Shown here: positions 7,234 to 14,651 of the stretch, one piece after another
Numbering within the stretch: the stretch's first letter is position 1
How the letters are laid out: each line of letters starts with the position of its first letter
NCBI GenBank assembly: GCA_002420315.1
Contig: DIHU01000243.1
Location: 1 to 28,764, forward strand
Origin: Akkermansiaceae bacterium UBA5688
GTDB lineage: Bacteria > Verrucomicrobiota > Verrucomicrobiia > Verrucomicrobiales > Akkermansiaceae
DNA: 28,764 nucleotides
Direction of reading: 5' to 3'
Program-made: the position numbers and the translations under genes
The notes under the pieces: model-generated
Told to the model about the DNA's origin: nothing
What the model saw: the letters and a program-made list of their open reading frames with translations, nothing else
Databases searched by the model: none

Positions 7234-8498
7234 CACATACAAGGGACAAGTATTCCGTCCCGCATTCCATGGATCTTTTTTTTATCTGGTGGAACAATTG
7301 TCGCTAGACAACCACCCAAGGAACTCTGCCCTTCTTGGCTAACAAAATAATACGGGCAAAGACGAACCCGCCCCTCCATCATGCGAATCTCACCCGTCTT
7401 TGGTTCGAAATAAGGGTGCTCAACCAGCTTTGTTTCCTTGAATTCCTGCATCACCCTAGGCTGGATCATAAATTGAGACTGGGCGTCATTCACCGCAGTT
7501 CTCCAGCGCTCCAATGGCTCATCATGACCAATCATTACACCCCGGGACCCCCACGCGAGATTGCTAAAACCACTGACTTTAAGAACAAGTCGGCGATCCT
7601 TTTGGCTGAACTCCCCGACTTCATCCCATGAACTCACTTCAAGCCTGGGAATTGCCGCGTGAGGAGGAATCTCGGAGGGATCAACAGGCCAGCCATAGGG
7701 GATAAGTTTCTTCAATATTTGCAGGTGACTCCCTCGAAGCTCTTTTTCCCAGATCTTGCGGAGCGATGGAGCCCAGAAAAGAGCAAGCCATAGCTTCTCC
7801 TCAAAGTGAGGTTTTAAGGGAGGCGTAATCTTACCACTTCTCGCCAATTCTCGAATCGCTGGAATAGATTTCCAATCGAACAACTCGAAGAAACGATAAC
7901 ACTCGCGTTTACTAGCCTTCCACTTTTCTGCCTGATGGACCGTGAATTTCTCACCTAATTCCGCTGCCAGCCAATCCATTTCCGGGCGATAATCGTTTGA
8001 TTCCTCGGAAACAAGAATCTCAGCACCATCCTCAAAAAGAGAAGCAAATCCATCTAACATCCCCTTTGCCCCACCAAAAACCTCAAACCCTGCCTCTTCA
8101 TAGGTTTGACTTAACCATGCCAAGGTCCCAATCCCACCAGGAACCCCGTCCAGCTCCGACGCAATAAAACCATTTTCCGTTAAAAGTAAATCAGGCCGAA
8201 TCACCCTTGGGATAACATTGCGCTGCTCGCTTGACCGCTGATGCGCGATCATCCAGTCAGGTTTCCCAGCATCAAGTAACTTAGCAATCCACTCCGGACG
8301 CCTTCCTTCCGAACTCAGCCGATAAAGCTCGTCACTTGCACATTGGAACCGATGAAGAGGACGCCCCAAGCGACTGAGTATTTTCTTCTGATTCTTACTG
8401 AGCTGAAAAGGCTCAGGAGACCAAATCCATTCACGATCCGCGAAAAAACCCGTTTTTGGAACGGATTCTTTCAAATCAGCGAGAGTCAAAGTGGGCAT
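7233..8498 (-). CDS. Conserved hypothetical protein, possibly ATP-grasp-like
   Basis: This is a 421-residue protein without signal peptide or membrane segment, so probably cytoplasmic. I recognise its style from Verrucomicrobiota genomes but know no characterised member. Noticeable segments are 'RPDLLLTENGFIASELDGVPGGIG' (residues about 101-124, Gly-rich after two acidic residues), a central 'ALFWAPSLRKIWEKEL' helix, 'IPYGWPVDP', 'LVLKVSGFSNLAWGSRGV' and a C-terminal 'GRVRLCPYYFV' with 'GGCLATIVPPDKKKIHGM'. The 'LVLKVSG...WGSRGV' strand-loop and later 'Q...EF' resemble nucleotide-binding parts of ATP-grasp ligases, but this is a guess from pattern. The gene is convergent with the pseudopilin and divergent from tatC; 132 bases separate its start from tatC. 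No Shine-Dalgarno is seen before the ATG. Confidence 0.7.
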   Translation of the reverse strand: MPTLTLADLKESVPKTGFFADREWIWSPEPFQLSKNQKKILSRLGRPLHRFQCASDELYRLSSEGRRPEWIAKLLDAGKPDWMIAHQRSSEQRNVIPRVIRPDLLLTENGFIASELDGVPGGIGTLAWLSQTYEEAGFEVFGGAKGMLDGFASLFEDGAEILVSEESNDYRPEMDWLAAELGEKFTVHQAEKWKASKRECYRFFELFDWKSIPAIRELARSGKITPPLKPHFEEKLWLALFWAPSLRKIWEKELRGSHLQILKKLIPYGWPVDPSEIPPHAAIPRLEVSSWDEVGEFSQKDRRLVLKVSGFSNLAWGSRGVMIGHDEPLERWRTAVNDAQSQFMIQPRVMQEFKETKLVEHPYFEPKTGEIRMMEGRVRLCPYYFVSQEGQSSLGGCLATIVPPDKKKIHGMRDGILVPCM

Positions 8499-8630
8499 CT
8501 ACTCGAAAATCTATCAAGTCACAGCAGGAGAGCAACACCTTGAAAGTTCATCCTTTTTTTATCGTAGTTCATTTCCAGGTAAATTTTCCATTGTCCTTAG
8601 GAAAATCCCGCGTATGCAACTCCCCGTCGC

Positions 8631-10052
8631 ATGTTTTTTCTCAATAAAATTTTCAAACTCCGAGATAAGGCTAATCCGGAGGAAGAAAAGCCCTTTCTCG
8701 ACCACCTAGAGGATTTGAGAGTTATGGTCACGAGGGTTGTTCTTACGCTTCTCATCTCGACCCTAGCCTGTTTTTTTTATAAGGATGAACTTATGTCGGT
8801 GATCCGGCGCCCAGTAGAGCAAGTCTGGGTAGAACGGCATGAAGCCACCCTTCCCGAAAAAGAAGCAATTTCTCTCGATGATTGGGAAAATGCTCTCACG
8901 TTCGCAGAGGTTTCAGCCCCGCTAGGGCAATACGATTCAGGACTTGCCGATCGATGGTGGGAAAGAGCTACAGACAAGCGGACCCGTCGGCTCACCGAAG
9001 CCGCTATTCTTTACCGAGCTTCCCTGAAGCTCCCCGAAGATACTCGGGAGGATTTCATCAGTTCTATCTCGGACGATAAAAGCGAGGCACGTGAACTTGC
9101 TCTCAAGCTCCTAGTGAGCCAGCCAGCGGACAACTTAAATGCCGAGGGAAACCTCCGGCTCATGAGTTCGCTCAAGCCGACTGAAACTTTCATGCTCACG
9201 ATGAAACTGGCTTTCTTCGCTGGTATTATCGTCTCCTTTCCGTTTCTCCTTTATTTCCTTCTCCAGTTTATAGTTCCGGGCCTAAAAGACAATGAACGAA
9301 AAGCTCTCTGGCCAGCCCTCACCATTGGTTTTGGCCTTTTTCTTGGGGGAGTTTTTTTTGCCTACTTCTTTGTTTTACCAAATGTCCTCACCTTCTTTTA
9401 CGAGTGGGGCAAGAGCATGGGAATCTCCAACGATTGGCGGATCGGCTATTATATCTCGTTTGCAACCACTTTCGTCCTAATCTTCGGCCTCGCATTTGAA
9501 CTCCCAGTGGTCGTTATGACTTTAGTCAAGATTGGTTTACTCAGCCACAGCATGATGCGTGAGACCCGATCTTACGCGATTCTCGCTATCTTCGTGATCG
9601 CTGCTCTAATCACTCCAACTCCAGACATGATGACCCTTTCGCTACTAGCAGTCCCAATGGTCATTTTATACGAGATTTGTATTTGGCTCTCTTACTTTCA
9701 TGAGAAAAAAGTTCAAAAACTTGAAGAAGAGGAAGAAAAGGACCGGATGGCTCGCCTTCTTTCCTCTTCGAATGATGATTCTGATTTAGACCCTGATCCG
9801 GATCATGATCCATACCATCATGACGAGTATCATGATGATCATGATCCAAACTACCACGCTGACCACGAAAACATGGATCTTACTGGAGAGGGCGAAGATA
9901 AAGACGCCAGTGATGACTTCATGGAATACCCGGGCGAGCATCAGGCTCCGCAAGTCAACCCAAACCACGAACCTCTGCCTGAAGACGATCCTGACTACGA
10001 TCCACTCCTCCCTGATGAGGATCTACCTGATGAGGAAAAAGACCGTAAGTGA
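8631..10052 (+). CDS. tatC: Sec-independent translocase TatC with large loop insert and Asp/His-rich tail
   Basis: TatC is the membrane receptor for twin-arginine signal peptides. Family features are clear: N-terminal 'PFLDHLEDLRVMVTRV' (residues 21-36, the F--HL-ELR motif), TM1 about 34-50, 'LKPTETFMLTMKLAFFAG' leading into TM2 (about 187-215), the 'FVLPNVLTFFYEWG' region, 'FELPVVVMTLVKIG', and 'AALITPTPDMMT' before the last membrane segments. The protein is 473 residues against about 250 for E. coli TatC. The excess comes from roughly 95-100 extra residues in the first periplasmic loop (about 60-180, charged and helical) and a roughly 110-residue acidic C-terminal tail (from about 362) on the cytoplasmic side, with seven histidines between 392 and 412. 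No tatA/B is in the window. yicC follows 39 bases downstream. Confidence 0.92.
   Translation: MFFLNKIFKLRDKANPEEEKPFLDHLEDLRVMVTRVVLTLLISTLACFFYKDELMSVIRRPVEQVWVERHEATLPEKEAISLDDWENALTFAEVSAPLGQYDSGLADRWWERATDKRTRRLTEAAILYRASLKLPEDTREDFISSISDDKSEARELALKLLVSQPADNLNAEGNLRLMSSLKPTETFMLTMKLAFFAGIIVSFPFLLYFLLQFIVPGLKDNERKALWPALTIGFGLFLGGVFFAYFFVLPNVLTFFYEWGKSMGISNDWRIGYYISFATTFVLIFGLAFELPVVVMTLVKIGLLSHSMMRETRSYAILAIFVIAALITPTPDMMTLSLLAVPMVILYEICIWLSYFHEKKVQKLEEEEEKDRMARLLSSSNDDSDLDPDPDHDPYHHDEYHDDHDPNYHADHENMDLTGEGEDKDASDDFMEYPGEHQAPQVNPNHEPLPEDDPDYDPLLPDEDLPDEEKDRK
9801..9848 (+). repeat. Short repeat GATCATGATCCA within the tatC tail
   Basis: GATCATGATCCA occurs at 9801-9812 and again at 9837-9848; the first ten bases of each are palindromic. 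The repeat lies in the low-complexity part coding for the Asp/His-rich tail of TatC and most likely reflects codon repetition there. Confidence 0.5.
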
Positions 10053-10091
10053 TTCTGGTAAAATCATCTCTGTTCCACTACTTATTGAAAT

Positions 10092-10967
10092 ATGCAATCG
10101 ATGACCGGATTCGGTCGTGCTGAACACGCGGATGATGGACTCATTGCCCGGGTTGAAATCGCGACTGTCAACCGCAAGCAGGCTGACATTCATTTCAGTC
10201 TTCCACGTGAACTCACGGCTCTTGAAGCCGATCTTCGTAAATTGGTTCTCAGGTTTATTTCCCGCGGAAGGGCGAATATTTCAATTCATCTCGAACGCGT
10301 CTCTGGTTGCGACGATTCGTTCAGCGTGAATCCGGACCGGGCTCGAGCTCTTGAGACCGCGTTCAATAAGATCTCAGATCTCGTTGGTCGGCCTGTCGCC
10401 CTCGAAGCGTCTGACTTCATAAAAGCTCCAGGCGTCCTAACCTTCTCTAACTCCGTCTGGGATGTTAATGAGGCCGAAAAAGCAATTCATCCGGCACTTG
10501 AGACCTCTCTGAAAAATTTGGTTCAAATGAGAAAAGCTGAGGGGGCTGACCTCAAGACCGATTTGCTTAAGCGCCTCAACACCCTTGAAACCCATTCCTC
10601 CGTCATCTGCAAAGCCACTTCTAATGTCGTAGAACGCCAACGTGAGCTCCTACACAACCGCTTACGGGAAGCTGAGATTGAAATCGATCTCAATGACGAG
10701 CGCCTTCTTAAAGAAATCGCCCTCTTTGCAGATCGCTGCGATATCTCCGAGGAAACAACAAGACTCGCCTCTCACATCAATCGTTTCCGCGAGTATCTTG
10801 ATTCCAGTGAACCCGTGGGTCGATCACTCGACTTCCTTTGCCAGGAAATTAATCGGGAGTTTAACACGATCGGCTCCAAAGCTAACGATGCTGGTATTGG
10901 CCAGAGTGTCGTGGGCGCCAAAACCGAGTTAGAGAAAATACGCGAACAGGTTCAGAATATTGAATGA
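10092..10967 (+). CDS. yicC: YicC-family endoribonuclease
   Basis: YicC proteins are cytoplasmic endoribonucleases; E. coli YicC has been linked to small-RNA turnover. The 291-residue product has the diagnostic N terminus MQSMTGFGRAE (usual form M--SMTGFG), 'ATVNRKQADIHFSLP' early on, and the conserved C-terminal 'FLCQEINREFNTIGSKAND' block (about residues 247-265) followed by 'VVGAKTELEKIREQVQNIE'. Length matches the family (about 290). In many bacteria gmk and rpoZ follow yicC; here the next gene is a convergent rodA, so that linkage is absent. The start has no Shine-Dalgarno sequence and lies 39 bases after tatC, so co-transcription is likely. Confidence 0.93.
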   Translation: MQSMTGFGRAEHADDGLIARVEIATVNRKQADIHFSLPRELTALEADLRKLVLRFISRGRANISIHLERVSGCDDSFSVNPDRARALETAFNKISDLVGRPVALEASDFIKAPGVLTFSNSVWDVNEAEKAIHPALETSLKNLVQMRKAEGADLKTDLLKRLNTLETHSSVICKATSNVVERQRELLHNRLREAEIEIDLNDERLLKEIALFADRCDISEETTRLASHINRFREYLDSSEPVGRSLDFLCQEINREFNTIGSKANDAGIGQSVVGAKTELEKIREQVQNIE

Positions 10968-10994
10968 AGGAATCAGGCTGCTCTCTCCTTCTTT
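10966..10994 (+). terminator. Weak possible terminator after yicC
   Basis: GAAGGA (10966-10971) can pair with TCCTTC (10986-10991) across a 14-base loop, followed by TTT then an A-run. The stem is only six pairs and overlaps the stop codon, so this is tentative. Confidence 0.25.
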
Positions 10995-11148
10995 AAAAAA
11001 ATCGGCTAAATCTGTCTACGGTATTTCATTGATAATGGGTGAGCTCTCGGCAAATCGTATCTCTCAGTCTACTCTTTTCTGAAGGCAATTGAATCCTCTT
11101 GCAGATCCTCTCGTGATTTGGGTTGGGACCTTTCTTCAATCAAAAGAA

Positions 11149-12372
11149 CTAGGTCTTAATCGTAATATATTTGTATTTACTACGATGCACCCAAACACTT
11201 TGCACCAAACCTAGTAAAAACATGCAGATCACTACAAAAGTACCAGAATAACTTACCAAAGGCAGCGGAATCCCCGTAATAGGTGTAAGTAAGACACACA
11301 TTCCAATACTCTCAAACATGTGTGCAAAAAAGAGACCTACAACGCCGCCAACGATAATTCTCCCCGCTAAGTCTCGGCTGTAAAAAGCAATGAAGAGGCA
11401 TTGGATAAGAAGGAGGGCAAATGCTGTAATCAACAACAGAGCCCCCCTAAATCCTTGTTCCTCGGCAATAACAGCAAAGATAAAATCATTGTGAGCAGTC
11501 GTCCAAGGAATCAGTTTCTTAGCGTGAAGTGACTGTTGCTCCTCAGTAGCTCCAAATCCCGTCCCTTTCCACCCAGCTTTTCCTACCGCAGTTGAAACCC
11601 AGTAAGCGGCGTAAGTTTCATCGGTGTTTTCCACCACCCCAGTTTCGAGCGATTCCAGATAGGTTTCAACTCGCTCCGTTCCACGTTCTGATGCGGTCGG
11701 CATAACAGCGTAGTAGGCGATGGGAGCCATTCCAATCGCAATAGCAGCCAGAAAAATTAAATACCTCCATGGAATTCCACTGACGAGCATTATGACTACG
11801 GCAACCGGCAGCCAAACAAGTGCCGACCCCATATCACCCAATTTCACAACAAGGAGAAAAGGAATCCCTGTCAGGCTCCCAATAAGCAGAACCCTAAAAA
11901 AGGGCTCTCCAAAAAATCGATGTATTTTGGGTAAATCTTGAGAAAGAGTCGCAATCACCAAAATCCCAGCCGCGATAGCGCTTTGAGCAGGTTGAAAGGT
12001 AAGTGGTCCGATGCTTAAACGGTGAGAAACATCGTTAACTCCCATCGCCTTAACTGTGAGAGCAAGACCAATTATATAAATCGGAACCCCTAGCCAGCGA
12101 ACCCAGCGGTAATCGACTAATGAGGCACCGAAATAAACGAGCGTCCCAAGACCGATCCAAAATTTCTGCCGTCCTGCAAAAAACTCACCACCCGAGATTC
12201 CGCTAGGCCCAGGCAAATGTCGTGCCGCGCTCTCTATCGCAAAAATCCCAAATACTAAGAGCCCATACATCGTAAGCACGAGGACCCAGTTCATTCCAAG
12301 AATTTTCCGGAAAAGAGGTGTCATAGAGAGTTCGAAAAAGATCTTACTCAGTTCCCGAATCCGATAACACAT
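11149..12372 (-). CDS. rodA: RodA-type SEDS peptidoglycan glycosyltransferase
   Basis: SEDS proteins polymerise lipid II into glycan strands; RodA does this in the elongasome that keeps rod shape. The 407-residue product is a polytopic membrane protein with the family blocks 'LGDMGSALVWLPVAVVIML' (usual GDLGTAL), 'WKGTGFGATEEQQSLHAKKLIPWTTAHNDFIFAVIAEEQGF' (large extracytoplasmic loop), and 'TGIPLPLVSYSGT' near the end (usual PFVSYGGS/T; the first Gly is Ser here). FtsW or SpoVE is an alternative, but the HNDFIFAVIAEE loop favours RodA. ATG 12372 has AGGAG 12 bases upstream; ATG 12324 ('MTPLFRKILGMNWVL') fits the usual RodA N terminus better and may be the real start. It lies alone, 159 bases after the TPM-partner gene and without mrdA/mreBCD neighbours. 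Confidence 0.9.
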   Translation of the reverse strand: MCYRIRELSKIFFELSMTPLFRKILGMNWVLVLTMYGLLVFGIFAIESAARHLPGPSGISGGEFFAGRQKFWIGLGTLVYFGASLVDYRWVRWLGVPIYIIGLALTVKAMGVNDVSHRLSIGPLTFQPAQSAIAAGILVIATLSQDLPKIHRFFGEPFFRVLLIGSLTGIPFLLVVKLGDMGSALVWLPVAVVIMLVSGIPWRYLIFLAAIAIGMAPIAYYAVMPTASERGTERVETYLESLETGVVENTDETYAAYWVSTAVGKAGWKGTGFGATEEQQSLHAKKLIPWTTAHNDFIFAVIAEEQGFRGALLLITAFALLLIQCLFIAFYSRDLAGRIIVGGVVGLFFAHMFESIGMCVLLTPITGIPLPLVSYSGTFVVICMFLLGLVQSVWVHRSKYKYITIKT

Positions 12373-12531
12373 AAAAACATCAATCTCCTAAAGATTGTGA
12401 CGTGAAATCGCTGTGAAAATTGAATTATCTAATAACCGGACACGATTAGAATCGAAACAAAGCCCAATTCATTTCAACTTCAAAAAGTGAAAAAAATAGC
12501 AATCAACCCTTAAAGAAATGAATAAAGATTC

Positions 12532-13608
12532 TTAAATTTTTTGAAGGTAGTCGGGCACGTCCTGCGTTTGACTTGATGGCGAGGCTGTCGCCGAAACAAA
12601 AAAAAGAACCCCTCCAACTCCAGCACCATGGGGAGCATCCAGCAGTCCCGAACCCTCGGCGACCGGAAAAACGTAAGTCTTACCTTTATTTCTACTTCGA
12701 CGCACCCAAATCCCAAGCAAACAAGTGGGACCCAATAAAGAAAGTCCAACCAGAGTGTTCGAAAACCATTCATTTGAGGTAAGTTTGTCCCAGAGGTTTG
12801 TTCGATCTGGTAGCTGCCTACTTTTCCCGTCCATAACAAATTTTTCACCACCTAAAAGTGAGCCACCTTCCTTGGTCACAATTTCCTCAAGTTTCACCAA
12901 GCCCATTGAAAGCTTAATCGAGAAAATATCCAGCTGTGAGGCGGGATCAGATTTTTCCAGAGCATCCTCAATCGCAAGTCGAAGGACCTTTTCCCGCTCT
13001 TCTAATCTCACAACATCCAAGACTCTATTCGAAAAAACCAACTGAGAACGTCTCGGGTTTCCCATAAAATAAAAAACAACGGCCACTGGATTATCTTTCT
13101 CGAAATGAGATTTCACAAGGGCCTCTAGACTCTCTTCTTCGGGAATTTCCTGCAAGCCATCGAAGAGGTAAAAATAGCAATCGATAATGAAGTCTTTTGC
13201 ATGACGATTGAGAAAAATCTCACGATCTCTGAATTCCTGGGTTACAAGTAACTCTTGAGGATCGACCAAATACCCATCCATCCCTCCTCTGAAATAAGCA
13301 GACAAATATTCTTCTCCAATCGCTTTTGACCATTCCAACGACTTTGGCTCTTCCTCCGGGAGCTCCTGAATCGCCGGATCTAAAACAATAACTTCCTGTG
13401 TTTCTGAATCGAGAATTTCACGCGCCAGTTTTCCCATTAAACTTGAGCCAGGAACATAATCACCAGCCTCCAATGCTTCCAACTCCTGATCATTCCACTC
13501 CGGAAGCCCATCGGAACCGTCCTTTTCTAAGAGAGAGTCCTCCCGTAGAGCTTGAGCACAAGCCGAAAAGGTCATGCCCGCAAAAACAAATATGAACACC
13601 CTTCTCAT
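12532..13608 (-). CDS. Membrane-anchored partner of the TPM-domain protein (uncharacterised)
   Basis: This 358-residue protein has an N-terminal signal peptide (about 1-20, cleavage after 'CAQA'). A periplasmic region of about 260 residues is rich in Glu and Leu. One membrane segment lies near residues 283-301, preceded by 'WDKLTSNEWFSN' and followed by 'WVRRSRNKGKTYVFP'. The short C-terminal tail 'HGAGVGGVLFF' and 'PSSQTQDVPDYLQKI' is a form I recognise from Verrucomicrobiota proteins encoded next to TPM-domain genes; such tails normally carry a Gly-rich stretch. Part of the periplasmic region ('NPVAVVFYFMGNPRRSQLV') may itself be a divergent TPM-like domain. It overlaps the upstream TPM gene by 4 bases (ATGA), which strongly suggests coupled translation and joint function in the envelope. 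The biochemical role is unknown. Confidence 0.7.
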   Translation of the reverse strand: MRRVFIFVFAGMTFSACAQALREDSLLEKDGSDGLPEWNDQELEALEAGDYVPGSSLMGKLAREILDSETQEVIVLDPAIQELPEEEPKSLEWSKAIGEEYLSAYFRGGMDGYLVDPQELLVTQEFRDREIFLNRHAKDFIIDCYFYLFDGLQEIPEEESLEALVKSHFEKDNPVAVVFYFMGNPRRSQLVFSNRVLDVVRLEEREKVLRLAIEDALEKSDPASQLDIFSIKLSMGLVKLEEIVTKEGGSLLGGEKFVMDGKSRQLPDRTNLWDKLTSNEWFSNTLVGLSLLGPTCLLGIWVRRSRNKGKTYVFPVAEGSGLLDAPHGAGVGGVLFFVSATASPSSQTQDVPDYLQKI

Positions 13609-14258
13609 CCTTTAACCTCCCCTTCCTTTTCGCTGGAGAGCTCTAAAATCCCGGCCTCATTATGCTCAGTAATACTCCCTTTAAGGGTCTGCCCACCTCT
13701 AGCCAACACCTTAACGGGGTCCTTTCTTGCTCGCTTCCACCCTTTAACAAGAAGCACTTCCAATTTCTTAATCACTGCCTTCAGCGCCTTCAAATAATCC
13801 CCCTGTAGAAAAAAGGGATGTCCGGCGGATAAAGCCTCAAAAGTAGTTTCCTCACTAAGGTAAGGCATTAGAGCATAACCAAAAGTAATGGATGCACTTT
13901 TTGCATTTACGTCCACAAGAATCAAAATCCCAGTTGAATTGGGACGTTGAGGGTCAACATCAACGTAATGGGTTCGATTTAGCATCCAAAAACCATATTG
14001 CCGTATACTGCTTAAATCCTCAAATGCTCCCAAATATACCGAGACAAATAACTGGGGAAACTTCGATTCAAAATCCTCCAAAGTCTTCCGCATCGGCTCG
14101 CGGTCCTTCATTCTAAAAACACCAGCAACATCAGAAAACTTTTTTAGCTTTATATCTTGGGATCCAAAAACCCCGTCGGCGTGCACCATCGTAAACCCAC
14201 AATGAGGACATGAGGATGCCTCTAGATGAATCTTCTGCACACAGCGCGGACACTTCAT
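13605..14258 (-). CDS. TPM-domain protein with N-terminal zinc ribbon
   Basis: The 217-residue product begins with a zinc ribbon: C3-P-R-C6 and C17-P-H-C20 (CxxC-x10-CxxC). A TPM-like domain follows (about residues 38-170): 'LKKFSDVAGVFR', 'FPQLFVSVYLGAF', 'TGILILVDVNAKSASITFGYALMPYLSEETTFEAL', the strand/Gly pattern of TPM domains (PF04536), which occur in photosystem II repair proteins and in bacterial membrane-stress proteins. There is no signal peptide, so the domain is probably cytoplasmic, which is unusual since most TPM domains face outward. The C terminus is charged. A perfect palindrome covers its ribosome-binding region. The stop overlaps the start of the membrane-anchored partner (ATGA). 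Family assignment is by pattern only. Confidence 0.72.
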   Translation of the reverse strand: MKCPRCVQKIHLEASSCPHCGFTMVHADGVFGSQDIKLKKFSDVAGVFRMKDREPMRKTLEDFESKFPQLFVSVYLGAFEDLSSIRQYGFWMLNRTHYVDVDPQRPNSTGILILVDVNAKSASITFGYALMPYLSEETTFEALSAGHPFFLQGDYLKALKAVIKKLEVLLVKGWKRARKDPVKVLARGGQTLKGSITEHNEAGILELSSEKEGEVKG

Positions 14259-14261
14259 AAA

Positions 14262-14279
14262 ACCTGACTGAAGTCAGGT
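14262..14279 (-). promoter_or_regulatory. Perfect 18-base palindrome just upstream of the TPM gene
   Basis: ACCTGACTGAAGTCAGGT consists of 8-base arms (14262-14269 and 14272-14279) around a central GA. It ends four bases before the ATG at 14258, and the right end of the palindrome, read on the minus strand, supplies the only Shine-Dalgarno-like AGG. It could be a repressor operator or an RNA hairpin that hides the ribosome-binding site. The TTTT that follows makes it look like a weak attenuator as well. Confidence 0.5.
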
Positions 14280-14651
14280 AAGAGGAAACGAATCATTACA
14301 CCAAGCATAATTAGAAGATTTAGTAAGTTTGCCACTAAATATTAATCCTCAGAATTTTTCATGATAGAAATTCGGGCCACACAGTCTACTCCACCTCTCT
14401 TATTATTAGCCCTATCATTCTAATCCTTCTTGCTTGCCCTGAAGTTCTCCAAGATTGATTTTGCAAAGAAGGTTCAACTCATGCTCTTCGAAAATTTCGA
14501 CACCTACAACAATCCTCATCAAGACAGAATGGCACGAGATGTTAGACTGTAATCGAACTTGGCTTTGATCACGAAAATCTCACCACCCGCTTTCGAGATC
14601 ATAACTTCCGTTCGTTCGATGTCACGGTCACATCACAAACCGAATTCTCCC
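14280..14651. other. Gene-free stretch with a faint degraded plus-strand coding signal
   Basis: No intact gene is visible. On the plus strand an ATG at 14361 opens 20 codons ending in TAA at 14421. The same frame continues to a second ATG at 14481 (preceded by AAGAAGG) and stops at 14550 after 'MLFENFDTYNNPHQDRMARDVRL'. A shift then reads 'IELGFDHENLTTRFRDHNF' onward to the panB-like gene's end. The residue mix looks protein-like and could be the remains of a broken gene, but I cannot name it. There is no tRNA-like cloverleaf or convincing promoter. The 14262-14279 palindrome borders this stretch. Confidence 0.3.

Noticed and set aside
8583..8606. ATTTTCC/GGAAAAT inverted repeat before tatC
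   Set aside because: Seven A/T-rich pairs with a 10-base loop are expected by chance; no link to a promoter is visible.
9805..10104. Overlapping 99-codon frame in the tatC tail
   Set aside because: It is a frame-shadow of the repetitive Asp/His codons (Met/Ile/Thr-rich product).
12510..12851. 113-codon minus-strand frame overlapping the end of the TPM-partner gene
   Set aside because: It lies in another frame of the same strand within a gene whose own frame ends with a recognisable tail.
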